Of a stretch of DNA of 64,000 bases, positions 47,535-55,988 are shown one piece after another (position 1 is the stretch's first letter; the number at the start of each line of letters is the position of its first letter). The notes beneath the pieces were generated by a model. The model had not been told where the DNA came from. It saw nothing but the letters and a program-made list of their open reading frames with translations, and did not search any database. Origin of the DNA: OLB6 sp964493635 (GTDB taxonomy: Bacteria > Bacteroidota > Ignavibacteria > Kapaibacteriales > Kapaibacteriaceae); the NCBI GenBank assembly GCA_964493635.1, contig CAZBOW010000001.1, forward strand, positions 124,001 through 188,000, in the 5' to 3' direction. The position numbers and the translations under genes were made by a program.

Positions 47535-47896
47535 TCTTGGTTCTCCGAAAAAATGATGTCAAGATCGGTGGTACTCAGGATCATGGTCTCGGACGTTTCA
47601 ACATCGTTGAAGTACGATGTGGGGACGGCGTCGAACGAGAGGATGTCGTGCGTCTCGGTGGTTGCCGGCCGGCTAAGCCAATAGATGCTGCCGGCAGCTA
47701 CCAGAATCATGCCGGCGGCCACGCTGAACCGCACTGCCTGCCTGCGCTGTGAACGACGTGATAGCGACGCGCGCACACGATCCTCCAACAGTGGCAGTGG
47801 TGGTCCCGACGCCTGAGATCGAACGCCGTGGAGGAAGGCCTCTATTTCGTGATGATCGTCGAGGTGGTCGTCGAGGTGGTGTTTGCCGTGTTCCAT
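47531..47896 (-). CDS. Putative anti-sigma factor, single-pass membrane protein
   Basis: A 121-residue protein: a His/Asp-rich N-terminus with HLDDHLDDHH, a basic cytoplasmic segment, one membrane helix at about residues 56-76 (VRFSVAAGMILVAAGSIYWL) and a periplasmic tail. The N-in topology and position directly after an ECF sigma gene suggest an anti-sigma factor. It lacks the HxxxCxxC motif of zinc anti-sigma proteins. Its first 55 nt overlap the end of the sigma gene in another frame, and that overlap holds a 12-bp tandem duplication affecting both proteins. Confidence 0.6.
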   Translation of the reverse strand: MEHGKHHLDDHLDDHHEIEAFLHGVRSQASGPPLPLLEDRVRASLSRRSQRRQAVRFSVAAGMILVAAGSIYWLSRPATTETHDILSFDAVPTSYFNDVETSETMILSTTDLDIIFSENQE

Positions 47897-48456
47897 TGTT
47901 GATAGTACTCACTTGTCCGTAGATGTTCGGCTAGTTTTTTGATGGCCCAGTGATAGTTTGCCTTTAGTGCTCCAACGCTCGTGCCCAGCATCGCGCTCAT
48001 CTCCTCGTAGGACAGCTCGTCGAAGTATCGCAGACAAAACGTTTCCCGTTGTTTGGCTGGCAGAGTGCGCAGGATGGCATCAAGGTATGTGTGGAAGTCT
48101 TGGTGCTCAACAGCGCGATCTGGTCCGGGATCAGAGCTGATCACATCGGTCTCCCCCTCCGACTCACCGACGGAGAAATACTGGAGCCACCGTCGTTTCC
48201 GTTGAAGCGAGATGCACGTGTTAACGGTGATACGATACAGCCACGTTCGCAGTGATGCCTGTTGGGTAAACCGTGGAAGTGCCTCAATCACCTTCACGAG
48301 CACGTCGTGTGTGACGTCCATGGCGTCGTCGCGGTTGCGCAGGTGACGCAGGGCGACTGACGTAATAAAGGCCTGATGATCCCGTACGATGGCCGAAATG
48401 GCATCGTCGCGGTTACCGGCACGGAGGGCCGTCAGGATATCATCGTCGGCTGTCAC
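47842..48456 (-). CDS. ECF-family RNA polymerase sigma factor
   Basis: A 204-residue sigma-70 family member of the ECF type. Region 2 shows DDAMDVTHDVLVKVIEALPR and LRTWLYRITVNTCISLQRKR (-10 recognition and core binding). Region 4 shows LPAKQRETFCLRYFDELSYE followed by EMSAMLGTSVGALKANYHWA, the helix-turn-helix for the -35 element. The frame opens at 48639 inside the MATE gene, so I chose the GTG at 48456, 15 residues before the conserved part, which also lies downstream of the MATE stop. The tail NTANTTSTTTSTIITK is encoded by a repeat overlapping the anti-sigma gene. Confidence 0.88.
   Translation of the reverse strand: MTADDDILTALRAGNRDDAISAIVRDHQAFITSVALRHLRNRDDAMDVTHDVLVKVIEALPRFTQQASLRTWLYRITVNTCISLQRKRRWLQYFSVGESEGETDVISSDPGPDRAVEHQDFHTYLDAILRTLPAKQRETFCLRYFDELSYEEMSAMLGTSVGALKANYHWAIKKLAEHLRTSEYYQQWNTANTTSTTTSTIITK
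47857..47880. repeat. Two perfect 12-bp tandem repeats in the sigma/anti-sigma overlap
   Basis: CGTCGAGGTGGT twice in a row within the 55-nt region read in two frames, giving a Thr/Ser repeat at the sigma C-terminus and HLDDHLDD at the anti-sigma N-terminus. Confidence 0.95.
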
Positions 48457-48508
48457 GGGGGTATAAACGCCTACGGTGCGTAACAGTTTAATCCAGTGGC
48501 TAGCGTTG

Positions 48509-49867
48509 CTACACCGACGCCGTGCGCCAGAACGGTCTTCGGTGCACAACAAGTGCCACCAGCGCAAAAACGGCATAGCCCACGACAATTCCAATCCAGA
48601 CCCCTGTAGGCCCCATACCAGCGAATCGAGATAAGGCATAGGCCACCGGAAGTTGGAACCCCAGCAGACTGCAGGCCGTGATCAACAGACTCGTCAGGGC
48701 TGCCCCGGCGCCACTGATCGACCGCACCGTCACCAGACCAATGGCAAAGAAGACGTATCCAATGACGGCGATCTGCAGATACGTGGTGGCAGCAGCAACG
48801 GTTGCTGGTTGTTGCGTGTAGAGCTTTACGAACAGGGATCCAAAGGCCAGCACCACCACGCCGAGCACCGCCATCAACACGGCACCTTGTTTGATGGCCG
48901 AGCGGTGGTAGGCTTCAGCACGCGACCAGTTTCCTGAGCCAATGTTCTGTCCGGTGGCAACCTCGACGGACACGCCAAGGGCAAACACACTCATGAAAAC
49001 GGCCATGTCCACGTTCAGTCCTAGGGTGTAGGCCGCGGTAATCGACGTGCCATAGCCCCCTACCAGCACAAAGATCAGGGCGCGATTGATGCTTACTGAC
49101 AGCATCTGCAACGACGCCGGCACTCCCAGTTTGGCCACACGTAGGATCAGTCCTCCATCCAGACGGAATCGTGCAAACCGCAGTCCAAGACCAGTTTTAC
49201 CGGAAAGAATGGCCCACAGTGCCAGGACCGTACCAGATACCTGCGCGATGGCCGTGGCTAACCCAGCACCTGCCAGCCCCATGGCGGAAATCGGTCCGAC
49301 ACCAAAAATTAACACGGGGGCAATCACAGCATTGAGCACCGTGGTGGAGATCAGGACCATCATCGGGAATACTGGATTTCCGGTTGATCGAATCACGGAA
49401 AACAGCTGGAAGTTTACCAGGTTTGCCGTGAAACCCACATAGAGCATCTGCATGTACTGCATTGCCATCGTACCTACTGTCGACGGCATGTTCATCAAGC
49501 GTGGAACCGATGGAAGAACACTGTAGATCACGGCGGTGATGACCGACCCAATCAGGACCATCGCAACAAGGGCCTGCGCTGCAATACGACCCGCCTCTTC
49601 GAGATCGCGCTCCCCGAATCGGCGTGCAACGATAATGCCTGTACCAACGGAAAAGCCACTGGCAAGCGTAAACACAAAGAAGGTCACCTGGTCGCTGGCG
49701 CCAATGGCGGCAATGGCATCGTCGCCGAGGCGCGAGGCATAATACCGGTCGATCAGCGAATAGATCATATTGATCATGAAGCTGAAGGCCATGGGGATGG
49801 CGAACTGTCGAAGCGACCGATCGATCGGGTCGTGTAGTAGGTCAACAGAAGAAGAGCGAGAGAGCAT
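48509..49867 (-). CDS. MATE-family multidrug/Na+ exporter
   Basis: A 452-residue polytopic protein with twelve predicted helices in two MatE repeats. Recognisable pieces are IPMAFSFMINMIYSLIDRYY and ASRLGDDAIAAIGASDQVTF in the first half, the central GVGPISAMGLAGAGLATAIA, and NIGSGNWSRAEAYHRSAIKQ in the second half. The N-terminal segment LLHDPIDRSLRQFAIPM is the usual cytoplasmic lead-in. It ends 52 nt before the ECF sigma gene on the same strand, so they could be co-transcribed. Substrate cannot be told from sequence. Confidence 0.92.
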   Translation of the reverse strand: MLSRSSSVDLLHDPIDRSLRQFAIPMAFSFMINMIYSLIDRYYASRLGDDAIAAIGASDQVTFFVFTLASGFSVGTGIIVARRFGERDLEEAGRIAAQALVAMVLIGSVITAVIYSVLPSVPRLMNMPSTVGTMAMQYMQMLYVGFTANLVNFQLFSVIRSTGNPVFPMMVLISTTVLNAVIAPVLIFGVGPISAMGLAGAGLATAIAQVSGTVLALWAILSGKTGLGLRFARFRLDGGLILRVAKLGVPASLQMLSVSINRALIFVLVGGYGTSITAAYTLGLNVDMAVFMSVFALGVSVEVATGQNIGSGNWSRAEAYHRSAIKQGAVLMAVLGVVVLAFGSLFVKLYTQQPATVAAATTYLQIAVIGYVFFAIGLVTVRSISGAGAALTSLLITACSLLGFQLPVAYALSRFAGMGPTGVWIGIVVGYAVFALVALVVHRRPFWRTASV

Positions 49868-49972
49868 GTATTCGTAAGCGACGCGTGAGCGTCGTCATGG
49901 ATGTTATCAGTTCTTGTTGGGAAATCTGGGCCATTCCGAGCCATTCGTTGCCGTTCTTTGCACGTCCGACGG

Positions 49973-49980
49973 TATCATTG
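49973..49980 (+). promoter_or_regulatory. -7-like box (TATCATTG) before the glycosyltransferase
   Basis: One mismatch from TAnnTTTG, 6 nt before the ATG at 49987; TTG at 49948-49950 lies 22 nt upstream. Another possible leaderless start. Confidence 0.4.
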
Positions 49981-49986
49981 TGACAA

Positions 49987-51099
49987 ATGCCTGCTGTGTC
50001 CACCATTGTCGCGCTCCTTGCTGCACTCTACGCTGCTAGAGTTGGGCTCTTCATGATCGGTTTTCGTCGCCAGCGCACGCGATGGAGAACAGCACTGTAC
50101 ACACCGTCGGTCACGATCGTCGTTCCAGCTCGAAACGAAGAAGCTACGCTTGAGCGTTGCATTACCTCGCTTATGCGCGTTGATTACCCGGCATCGCTGC
50201 GAACGGTTGTGGTTGTGGACGACCGCAGTACCGATGGGACGGCGCAGGTCCTGCAGCGATTGGCGAGCGAGTTTGCAGAACTACGGGTGGTGTCGCGCAC
50301 AAACGAGGACGTCGAACGCAATCTACGAGGAAAACCCGGGGCACTGCAGCACGGCATTGATGCGTCGGCGGGCGAACTGATCCTGATGACGGACGCCGAC
50401 TGCAGCGTGTCGCCTGGCTGGGTGCGCGGTATGGTCCAGCAGTTCTCCGATCCCAACGTTGGGTTGGTGGCTGGGTTGACCTCCATCACTGGTCCAACGC
50501 TCTTTGATCGCATTCAGGACGTGGAGTGGACATACACTCAGGCGATGGCAGCCGGTGGAATTGGTCTGGGCATACCACTGGGCTGTTTTGGGAATAACCT
50601 CGCTGTTCGTCGCGACGCATTCGAGCAGGTAGGGGGCTATCGGCGTATTTCCTTCAGCGTGACGGAGGACCTGGCCCTACAGCAGGCGATTCACGATGCC
50701 GGCTGGCGCGTACGCCATGCGATCCATGAAATGACGTCGGTAGAGAGTTTGCCGGCGCGATCACTACGGGAGTATATCACGCAGCGTCATCGTTGGGTGC
50801 GCGGCGGAACGAGTCTGGGGTGGCGCGCTGTGGCGTTTGTGGCCACCAGCGTTGCACTCTGGCTAGCACTGGCACTTGCCCTAAGTCAAACCCTATGGTG
50901 GTGGGTTGTGGCGCTACTACTCCTGCGAATCGGTGCTGATGGCCTACTGATCAGTACGGCCGTACATGCCGTTGGTCGCTACCGATTACTGCCGTTCATC
51001 CCCATGTCGGTCGTTGTGTTAATGATCACAGAGCTGTTTCTCCCCTTCTTGGTCCTCAAGAAAAACGTCACGTGGAAGAATCAGGTGTTTCGACCGTAA
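49987..51099 (+). CDS. Membrane-anchored family 2 glycosyltransferase
   Basis: A 370-residue GT2 enzyme. One N-terminal membrane helix precedes the GT-A domain: TIVVPARNEEATLERCITSL near 37-56, VVVDDRSTDGTAQVLQ near 75, LILMTDADCSVSPGWV near 130 (DxD metal site as DAD), VTEDLALQQAIHDAGW (acceptor-side TED), and QRHRWVRGG (the Q/RxxRW motif of processive-type enzymes). Two or three helices close the protein (LALALALSQTLWWWVVALLL). It most likely builds or extends an envelope polysaccharide or glycolipid; donor and acceptor are unknown. It is a single gene, convergent with the following oxidoreductase. Confidence 0.9.
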   Translation: MPAVSTIVALLAALYAARVGLFMIGFRRQRTRWRTALYTPSVTIVVPARNEEATLERCITSLMRVDYPASLRTVVVVDDRSTDGTAQVLQRLASEFAELRVVSRTNEDVERNLRGKPGALQHGIDASAGELILMTDADCSVSPGWVRGMVQQFSDPNVGLVAGLTSITGPTLFDRIQDVEWTYTQAMAAGGIGLGIPLGCFGNNLAVRRDAFEQVGGYRRISFSVTEDLALQQAIHDAGWRVRHAIHEMTSVESLPARSLREYITQRHRWVRGGTSLGWRAVAFVATSVALWLALALALSQTLWWWVVALLLLRIGADGLLISTAVHAVGRYRLLPFIPMSVVVLMITELFLPFLVLKKNVTWKNQVFRP

Positions 51100-51104
51100 T
51101 GGTC

Positions 51105-53783
51105 TCAGGACGTTGCACGATCGAGCAGCTCCCAGACGGAAATCCATGGTCGGTCCGTGTGGTGGCGTAGCGCCGATTGGCAGAGAGGATTCATGCTGAC
51201 ATAGGCATCAATAGGTCCCTCTTCTTCAAGGACTCGAAGATCGTCGACTTCCTGTCGCAGTGCCCCTTGGACCACATGTGGATGACGAAGTCCGTGATCG
51301 CCGGCCATTCCACAGCATGCTGCTGTTGCCGGAATCGTAACGCGGTCAGCAACCCGCTCAAGAACGGAGCGTAGCAGATCGGTGTGACCCAAGCCGGCAA
51401 CACCACAGCCCGGATGAAGGACCACGTGGTGGTATCGCTGTGTCCACGAAAGCTGTGGTGCAATCAAACGATGCACGATGTCGATGGGCGACTGCATGGA
51501 CGTGTGGCATGCATGCGCGCATGTGCTGACGTCGGTGAACACACGATGGTTGTCGCCCACGCCGTGTTGCTGCAGCGCATTGGCGGCGTTTGCACGACAC
51601 GTCCTGGCTGCGTCGGTCAGACCCTTTGATTCGTACACCTGCCCGCAACACCACGACCCATCGGCAATCGTAGCAAGACGTAGACCGGCTCTTCGCACCA
51701 CGCGCTCGATGGCTTCCTGCTGTGAGGACCCATCGGCAGCGGTGCCAAACCAGCGGCTTGGACAGGCCGGCACAAGAACGATGTCGGCCTCCTGAACCGA
51801 TGTCCGATCATCATAGATCGTCACCGGACGACCCACACGATGCGGCATCACGGCCGATACTGCAACCGAACCAAGTCGCGCTGCGGCATCGGTCACGCGT
51901 GGAACTGTGGCGGCTACCCGAGCAAGGAGCTGTGTGGCGGAACTGGTGGTTGATGATCGGTGGTGTTTGACCAGCTGACCGGTATTGATCCCAACGGGAC
52001 AGGCACTGCTGCAGATGCCGTCGGCGGCACACGAGTCGAAGACCTGCCAGGAGCGATCCCGGAGCACGTCATGCCGCACGGACTCTGGGTGGTCCAGCAG
52101 TAACTCACGTTCCAATACGATGCGTTGTCGCGGCGTGGTGGTCGTTTCCCGCGTAGGACAGACGTGTTCGCAGAATCCGCACTCGATGCAGTCGTTGACC
52201 GAAGGATCCACCACCGGTACGGGCTTCAGGTGCTGAACGTGAATGTCGGAGTGCCGGCTTAGGATCACATCGGGGTTGAGAATACCGTCCGGATCCAAGA
52301 GGTTCTTCAGCCTCCACATCAGGGCATAGGCCGTTGCTCCCCACTCCTGTTCGACGAATGGTGCCATGTTCCGACCCGTTCCATGTTCGGCTTTGAGCGA
52401 GCCGTTGTAGCGGTCGGCAACGATCTCCGCGATGTGGTTCATGAAGTCCGTATAGCGGGTCACCTCGGCGGGTTGTGAAAAGTCCTGGTAGATGATGAAG
52501 TGCAGATTACCATCCTTGGCGTGGCCGAAAATCACAGCTTCGTCATAGCCGTACCGAGAGAACGCCAGCTGGAGGTCTCCAACAAGGCTGGCGACGTGCT
52601 CTGGAGGCACGGCAACGTCCTCGTTGATCATCGTTGATCCTGCAGGCCGCAGTGCACCAACCGTTGGCATGAGCCCCTTTCGCAGTCGCCAGAGTTCTCG
52701 GCGTTGCGCCGCGTCCGTGTACCACGGTGTGGCGAACTCTGCCGCCGCTGTAGCCGAATATGGAATGCTCGGAAGCGTGCCGTGAAACTCCACCAGCAAG
52801 GCAGCACGTCCTGAGCGGGGGCCGTCTGTCTCGAAGCGATACATCTCAGGGGTATGCACAAGACCAGAGAACGAGCGAATCGAGGCGTCGTCCATCAGCT
52901 CTACGGCGGCCGCGCCCAGGGCCTTCCACTCGGCGATGGTAGCACAGGCTGCGTGAATCGTCGGATACAGGAACAAAGCTGTATGCTGAATGGCAGGGTC
53001 GTCGATGGTTCGGTACGTGGCCTCTTCTACGAAGCCAAGCGTACCTTCACTGCCAACCATGAGTTTACAGAGGAGACGCGCCGGGGTGTCCTCGTCGAGA
53101 AATGCATTCAGAGAGTACCCCATCGTATTCTTGATGCGATACTTCCTACGGATCAGCGCTGTAAGGTCGTGATCCGCCCGAATTGCCTGGCGCAGTTCAT
53201 CCAAGCCGTGAACGAGATCTGGTCGCAGCTGGTGCAAGAGTCGGTCGGCGTTGGCGGCTCCGGTATCAAGGCGCGTTCCATCGGCCAGGATCACCACCAT
53301 CGACTCAACGGTGTGGTAGGAGTTGTGTTCGGTACCACAGCACATGCCGGAGGCGTTGTTGGCGATGATTCCACCAATCATTGCCGCAGAAATCGAAGCT
53401 GGATCAGGTCCGAGCTTCCGGTGGTACGGAGCCAGACGCGCGTTGACGCGTGCGCCGGTCACCCCCGGTTGAACACGTACCTGCGCTCCATGGTTGAGCA
53501 CCTCAACCCGATCCCATCCTCGTGAAAGGTCCACGAGAATCCCGTTGGTGACGGCCTGCCCCGACAGGCTAGTACCACCGGCCCGAAAGGTGATCGGCAC
53601 CGCATGTGTCCGGCTGTAGTCGAGCAGGTCGATGATGTCCTGAGAAGTCCGCGGACGAGCCACGGCTTGGGGTACCATCCGATACAAGGAGGCATCCCTG
53701 CTCAGGGCGAGTCGGTCGATCCATGCCGTGGAGATCCAACGTCCACAGCGCCGGACAAGATCGTCGAGAGCCCGTGGAGCCAT
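51105..53783 (-). CDS. FAD-linked and Fe-S oxidoreductase (GlcD/GlcF-type fusion)
   Basis: An 892-residue fusion found as D-lactate or D-2-hydroxyacid dehydrogenases (YdiJ/Dld-II group). The N-terminal FAD-binding PCMH domain has ITFRAGGTSLSGQAVTNGIL and GGIIANNASGMCCGT; the cap continues to LKAEHGTGRNMAPFVE. Two 4Fe-4S motifs follow: CIECGFCEHVCPT and CAADGICSSACPVG. Next come CCG-domain cysteines (CCGQVYES, HPGCGVAG, TACCGMAGDHG) for quinone or heterodisulfide-type electron transfer. It probably oxidises a 2-hydroxy acid at the inner membrane and feeds electrons to the respiratory chain. It begins 12 nt after the acyl-CoA carboxylase stop, so both are likely one operon. Confidence 0.88.
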   Translation of the reverse strand: MAPRALDDLVRRCGRWISTAWIDRLALSRDASLYRMVPQAVARPRTSQDIIDLLDYSRTHAVPITFRAGGTSLSGQAVTNGILVDLSRGWDRVEVLNHGAQVRVQPGVTGARVNARLAPYHRKLGPDPASISAAMIGGIIANNASGMCCGTEHNSYHTVESMVVILADGTRLDTGAANADRLLHQLRPDLVHGLDELRQAIRADHDLTALIRRKYRIKNTMGYSLNAFLDEDTPARLLCKLMVGSEGTLGFVEEATYRTIDDPAIQHTALFLYPTIHAACATIAEWKALGAAAVELMDDASIRSFSGLVHTPEMYRFETDGPRSGRAALLVEFHGTLPSIPYSATAAAEFATPWYTDAAQRRELWRLRKGLMPTVGALRPAGSTMINEDVAVPPEHVASLVGDLQLAFSRYGYDEAVIFGHAKDGNLHFIIYQDFSQPAEVTRYTDFMNHIAEIVADRYNGSLKAEHGTGRNMAPFVEQEWGATAYALMWRLKNLLDPDGILNPDVILSRHSDIHVQHLKPVPVVDPSVNDCIECGFCEHVCPTRETTTTPRQRIVLERELLLDHPESVRHDVLRDRSWQVFDSCAADGICSSACPVGINTGQLVKHHRSSTTSSATQLLARVAATVPRVTDAAARLGSVAVSAVMPHRVGRPVTIYDDRTSVQEADIVLVPACPSRWFGTAADGSSQQEAIERVVRRAGLRLATIADGSWCCGQVYESKGLTDAARTCRANAANALQQHGVGDNHRVFTDVSTCAHACHTSMQSPIDIVHRLIAPQLSWTQRYHHVVLHPGCGVAGLGHTDLLRSVLERVADRVTIPATAACCGMAGDHGLRHPHVVQGALRQEVDDLRVLEEEGPIDAYVSMNPLCQSALRHHTDRPWISVWELLDRATS

Positions 53784-53795
53784 GGTCCTCCTTCC

Positions 53796-55460
53796 TTACA
53801 CCTGAAAGACGCCATTCCGAGGTTCAGGAATCTCCTTCACGTGGGAGGCAGCGGCGATTCCACGGGAGATGACGGCGCGTGTATCGGTAGGGGCAATGAT
53901 TCCATCCACCCACAGCCGCGATGCGGCATAGACGGGCGTCGTTGTACTGTCGTACGATTGTTGGATGTCGGCGAGGAGCTTTTGCTGATCGGCGTCGCTG
54001 AGGGATTCTCCCTGCTTTTCCAGCTGCGCGACCTTGATCGTCAGGAGTGTTTTAGCCGCTTGCGCGCCGCCCATGACGGCGATCTGTGCAGTGGGCCAGG
54101 CATAGATCAGTCGTGGGTCGTAGGCCTTACCGCACATGGCATAGTTACCCGCACCGTACGAATTGCCCATGATGATCGTGAACTTCGGCACCACACTGTT
54201 GGCAACGGCATTGACCATCTTCGCACCGTCCTTGATGATTCCACCCTGTTCGGATCGCGTTCCAACCATAAATCCGGTGACGTCCTGCAAGAATACCAGT
54301 GGAATGCCCCGCTGATTGCAGTTGAGGATAAACCGTGCCGCTTTATCGGCGGAGTCAGAGTAGATCACGCCTCCGACCTGCATTTCCCCACTTCCTGTGC
54401 GAACAATCTCGCGATTGTTGGCAACGATTCCCACAGCCCATCCATCGATCCGGCCGTACCCACAGATGATGGTGCTGCCATAGCCGGCCTTGTATTCATC
54501 GAACGTGGACCCATCCAAGAGGCGGGCTAAGATCTGACGGGTGCTATATGGTTTGGCACGGTCAGCTGGAATCAACCCCCACAGTTCCTCTTGATCATAC
54601 AGAGGCTCTTGGGGATCGATCCGAGAGAAGTGGTTTTTTTGACCCTTAGATGGAGCAAATTTCTCGACAAGCGATCGGATGGTCTCGAGAGCCTCAGCGT
54701 CGGAATCAACGCGGTAATCCACAACACCGCTGATGGTGCTGTGCATGGTAGCTCCGCCAAGAGGTTCGATACCCGTCTTTTCCCCAATCGCGGCTTCTAC
54801 AAGGGCAGGACCAGCCAAGAAGACACTGCCGGTGCCGTCGACGATTAGGGCCTCGTCGCTCATAATGGGGAGATAGGCTCCCCCTGCCACGCAGGGGCCC
54901 ATGATGGCAGCGATTTGTGGTACCCCCATGGCCGAGAGCACGGCATTGTTGCGAAACTGCCGCCCGAAGTGCTCCTTGTCGGGAAAGATCTCATCTTGCA
55001 TGGGCAAGTAGACCCCAGCAGAATCTACGAGGTAGATAATCGGCAGCTGGTTGTCGATGGCGATTTCTTGCGCCCGAAGGTTCTTCTTAGCCGTCATCGG
55101 AAACCAGGCTCCAGCTTTCACGGTGGCATCGTTGGCCACAATGACACACTCACGCCCGTGGATGATTCCGATGCCACACACCACACCAGCGGAAGGAGCT
55201 CCTCCGGCTTCGGCATACATTCCTTCGGCAGCGAAAAGACCGATTTCGAGGAAGGGGCTCTCAGCGTCGATGAGGTTGGCGATACGCTCACGCGCTGTCT
55301 GCTTACCCTTTGCGTGATGCCGCTCGATCGCCTTGGTGCCACCACCACGACGGATGCGATCGGCAACCCCCTCAATTTTGCGCATCGACTGCTTGTTGGC
55401 ATCAACAGTGGCATCGAAGGCAAGGGTATGCTCGACGGCGGATCCGAGAGTGCTAGCCAT
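53796..55460 (-). CDS. Acyl-CoA carboxylase, carboxyltransferase (beta) subunit
   Basis: A 554-residue biotin-dependent carboxyltransferase of the PCC-beta/MCC-beta family. Conserved pieces are RERIANLIDAESPFLEIGLF, MGPCVAGGAYLPIMSDEALI (oxyanion-forming Gly-Gly), AGPALVEAAIGEKTGIEPLG and GNSYGAGNYAMCGKAYDPRL. The stretch DEIFPDKEHFGRQF is closer to methylcrotonyl-CoA carboxylase, but propionyl- or geranyl-CoA cannot be excluded. With the mutase at 22 kb a propionyl role is attractive. The biotin carboxylase/BCCP subunit is not in the window. secG lies upstream with 17 nt between. Confidence 0.9.
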   Translation of the reverse strand: MASTLGSAVEHTLAFDATVDANKQSMRKIEGVADRIRRGGGTKAIERHHAKGKQTARERIANLIDAESPFLEIGLFAAEGMYAEAGGAPSAGVVCGIGIIHGRECVIVANDATVKAGAWFPMTAKKNLRAQEIAIDNQLPIIYLVDSAGVYLPMQDEIFPDKEHFGRQFRNNAVLSAMGVPQIAAIMGPCVAGGAYLPIMSDEALIVDGTGSVFLAGPALVEAAIGEKTGIEPLGGATMHSTISGVVDYRVDSDAEALETIRSLVEKFAPSKGQKNHFSRIDPQEPLYDQEELWGLIPADRAKPYSTRQILARLLDGSTFDEYKAGYGSTIICGYGRIDGWAVGIVANNREIVRTGSGEMQVGGVIYSDSADKAARFILNCNQRGIPLVFLQDVTGFMVGTRSEQGGIIKDGAKMVNAVANSVVPKFTIIMGNSYGAGNYAMCGKAYDPRLIYAWPTAQIAVMGGAQAAKTLLTIKVAQLEKQGESLSDADQQKLLADIQQSYDSTTTPVYAASRLWVDGIIAPTDTRAVISRGIAAASHVKEIPEPRNGVFQV

Positions 55461-55477
55461 GGGCTCCTGCTGTGGGA

Positions 55478-55960
55478 TTAGTTCCCTGCTGGTTGGTCGG
55501 CTGGAGCTTGTTGTGTCGGAGTCGGTGCCGGCGGTGTCGACGTCGGNNNNNNNNNNNNNNNNNNNNNNNNNNNNNNNNNNNNNNNNNNNNNNNNNNNNNN
55601 NNNNNNNNNNNNNNNNNNNNNNNNNNNNNNNNNNNNNNNNNNNNNNGTTGGCGTCGACGTTGGCGTCGAGGAAGGCTGCGGAATCGACACACCCTGTGTT
55701 ACCGGAACGCGACCGGCCGAACCTTCATCGCCAATAAACAGGCGATTGACCAACAAGGCCATCACCATCAGGCTGATGGTAAGTCCGATGGTCAGATTCT
55801 GGAGAACATTGCGCGACTGGCGCACACCAAAGAGGTTAGCCGCCTGTCCGCCCAGTCCACCCATACCGGAAATCATCTCTGACTTCCCTGGCTGGATCAG
55901 TACAACAAGGATGAGGAGAATAGCCGCAAATAGGCTCAAGAGGATCAAGATTGTTGCCAT
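55478..55960 (-). CDS. secG: Preprotein translocase subunit SecG, tail interrupted by a gap
   Basis: Small accessory subunit of the SecYEG channel. Two membrane helices (ILILLSLFAAILLILVVLIQ and LTIGLTISLMVMALLVNRLF) flank the conserved loop PGKSEMISGMGGLGGQAANL then FGVRQSRNVL. The tail is a long Pro/Thr/Ser-rich repeat (TPTSTP units from a 12-bp DNA repeat) broken by 100 N at 55547-55646. The same kind of repeat continues to the stop (DQPAGN). The tail is unusual for SecG, and its true length is unknown. A TATCTTTG box lies 6 nt before the ATG. Confidence 0.9.
   Translation of the reverse strand: MATILILLSLFAAILLILVVLIQPGKSEMISGMGGLGGQAANLFGVRQSRNVLQNLTIGLTISLMVMALLVNRLFIGDEGSAGRVPVTQGVSIPQPSSTPTSTPXXXXXXXXXXXXXXXXXXXXXXXXXXXXXXXXXXPTSTPPAPTPTQQAPADQPAGN
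55547..55646. other. Assembly gap (100 N) in secG tail
   Basis: Both sides carry the same 12-bp unit family (reading TPTSTP), so a tandem repeat probably broke the assembly. Confidence 1.
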
Positions 55961-55966
55961 AGGTTA

Positions 55967-55974
55967 CAAAGATA
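55967..55974 (-). promoter_or_regulatory. -7 box (TATCTTTG) for secG
   Basis: TAnnTTTG match 6 nt before the secG ATG; predicted leaderless or near-leaderless transcript that may extend through the carboxylase and oxidoreductase genes. Confidence 0.5.
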
Positions 55975-55988
55975 CAGCATCTGGCAGC

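Noticed and set aside
48457..48639. N-terminal extension of the ECF sigma factor
   Set aside because: It overlaps the MATE gene and lacks sigma features; the GTG at 48456 directly precedes the conserved region.
53604..54530. 308-codon plus-strand open frame opposite the carboxylase and oxidoreductase
   Set aside because: Antisense shadow without motifs or ribosome binding site.
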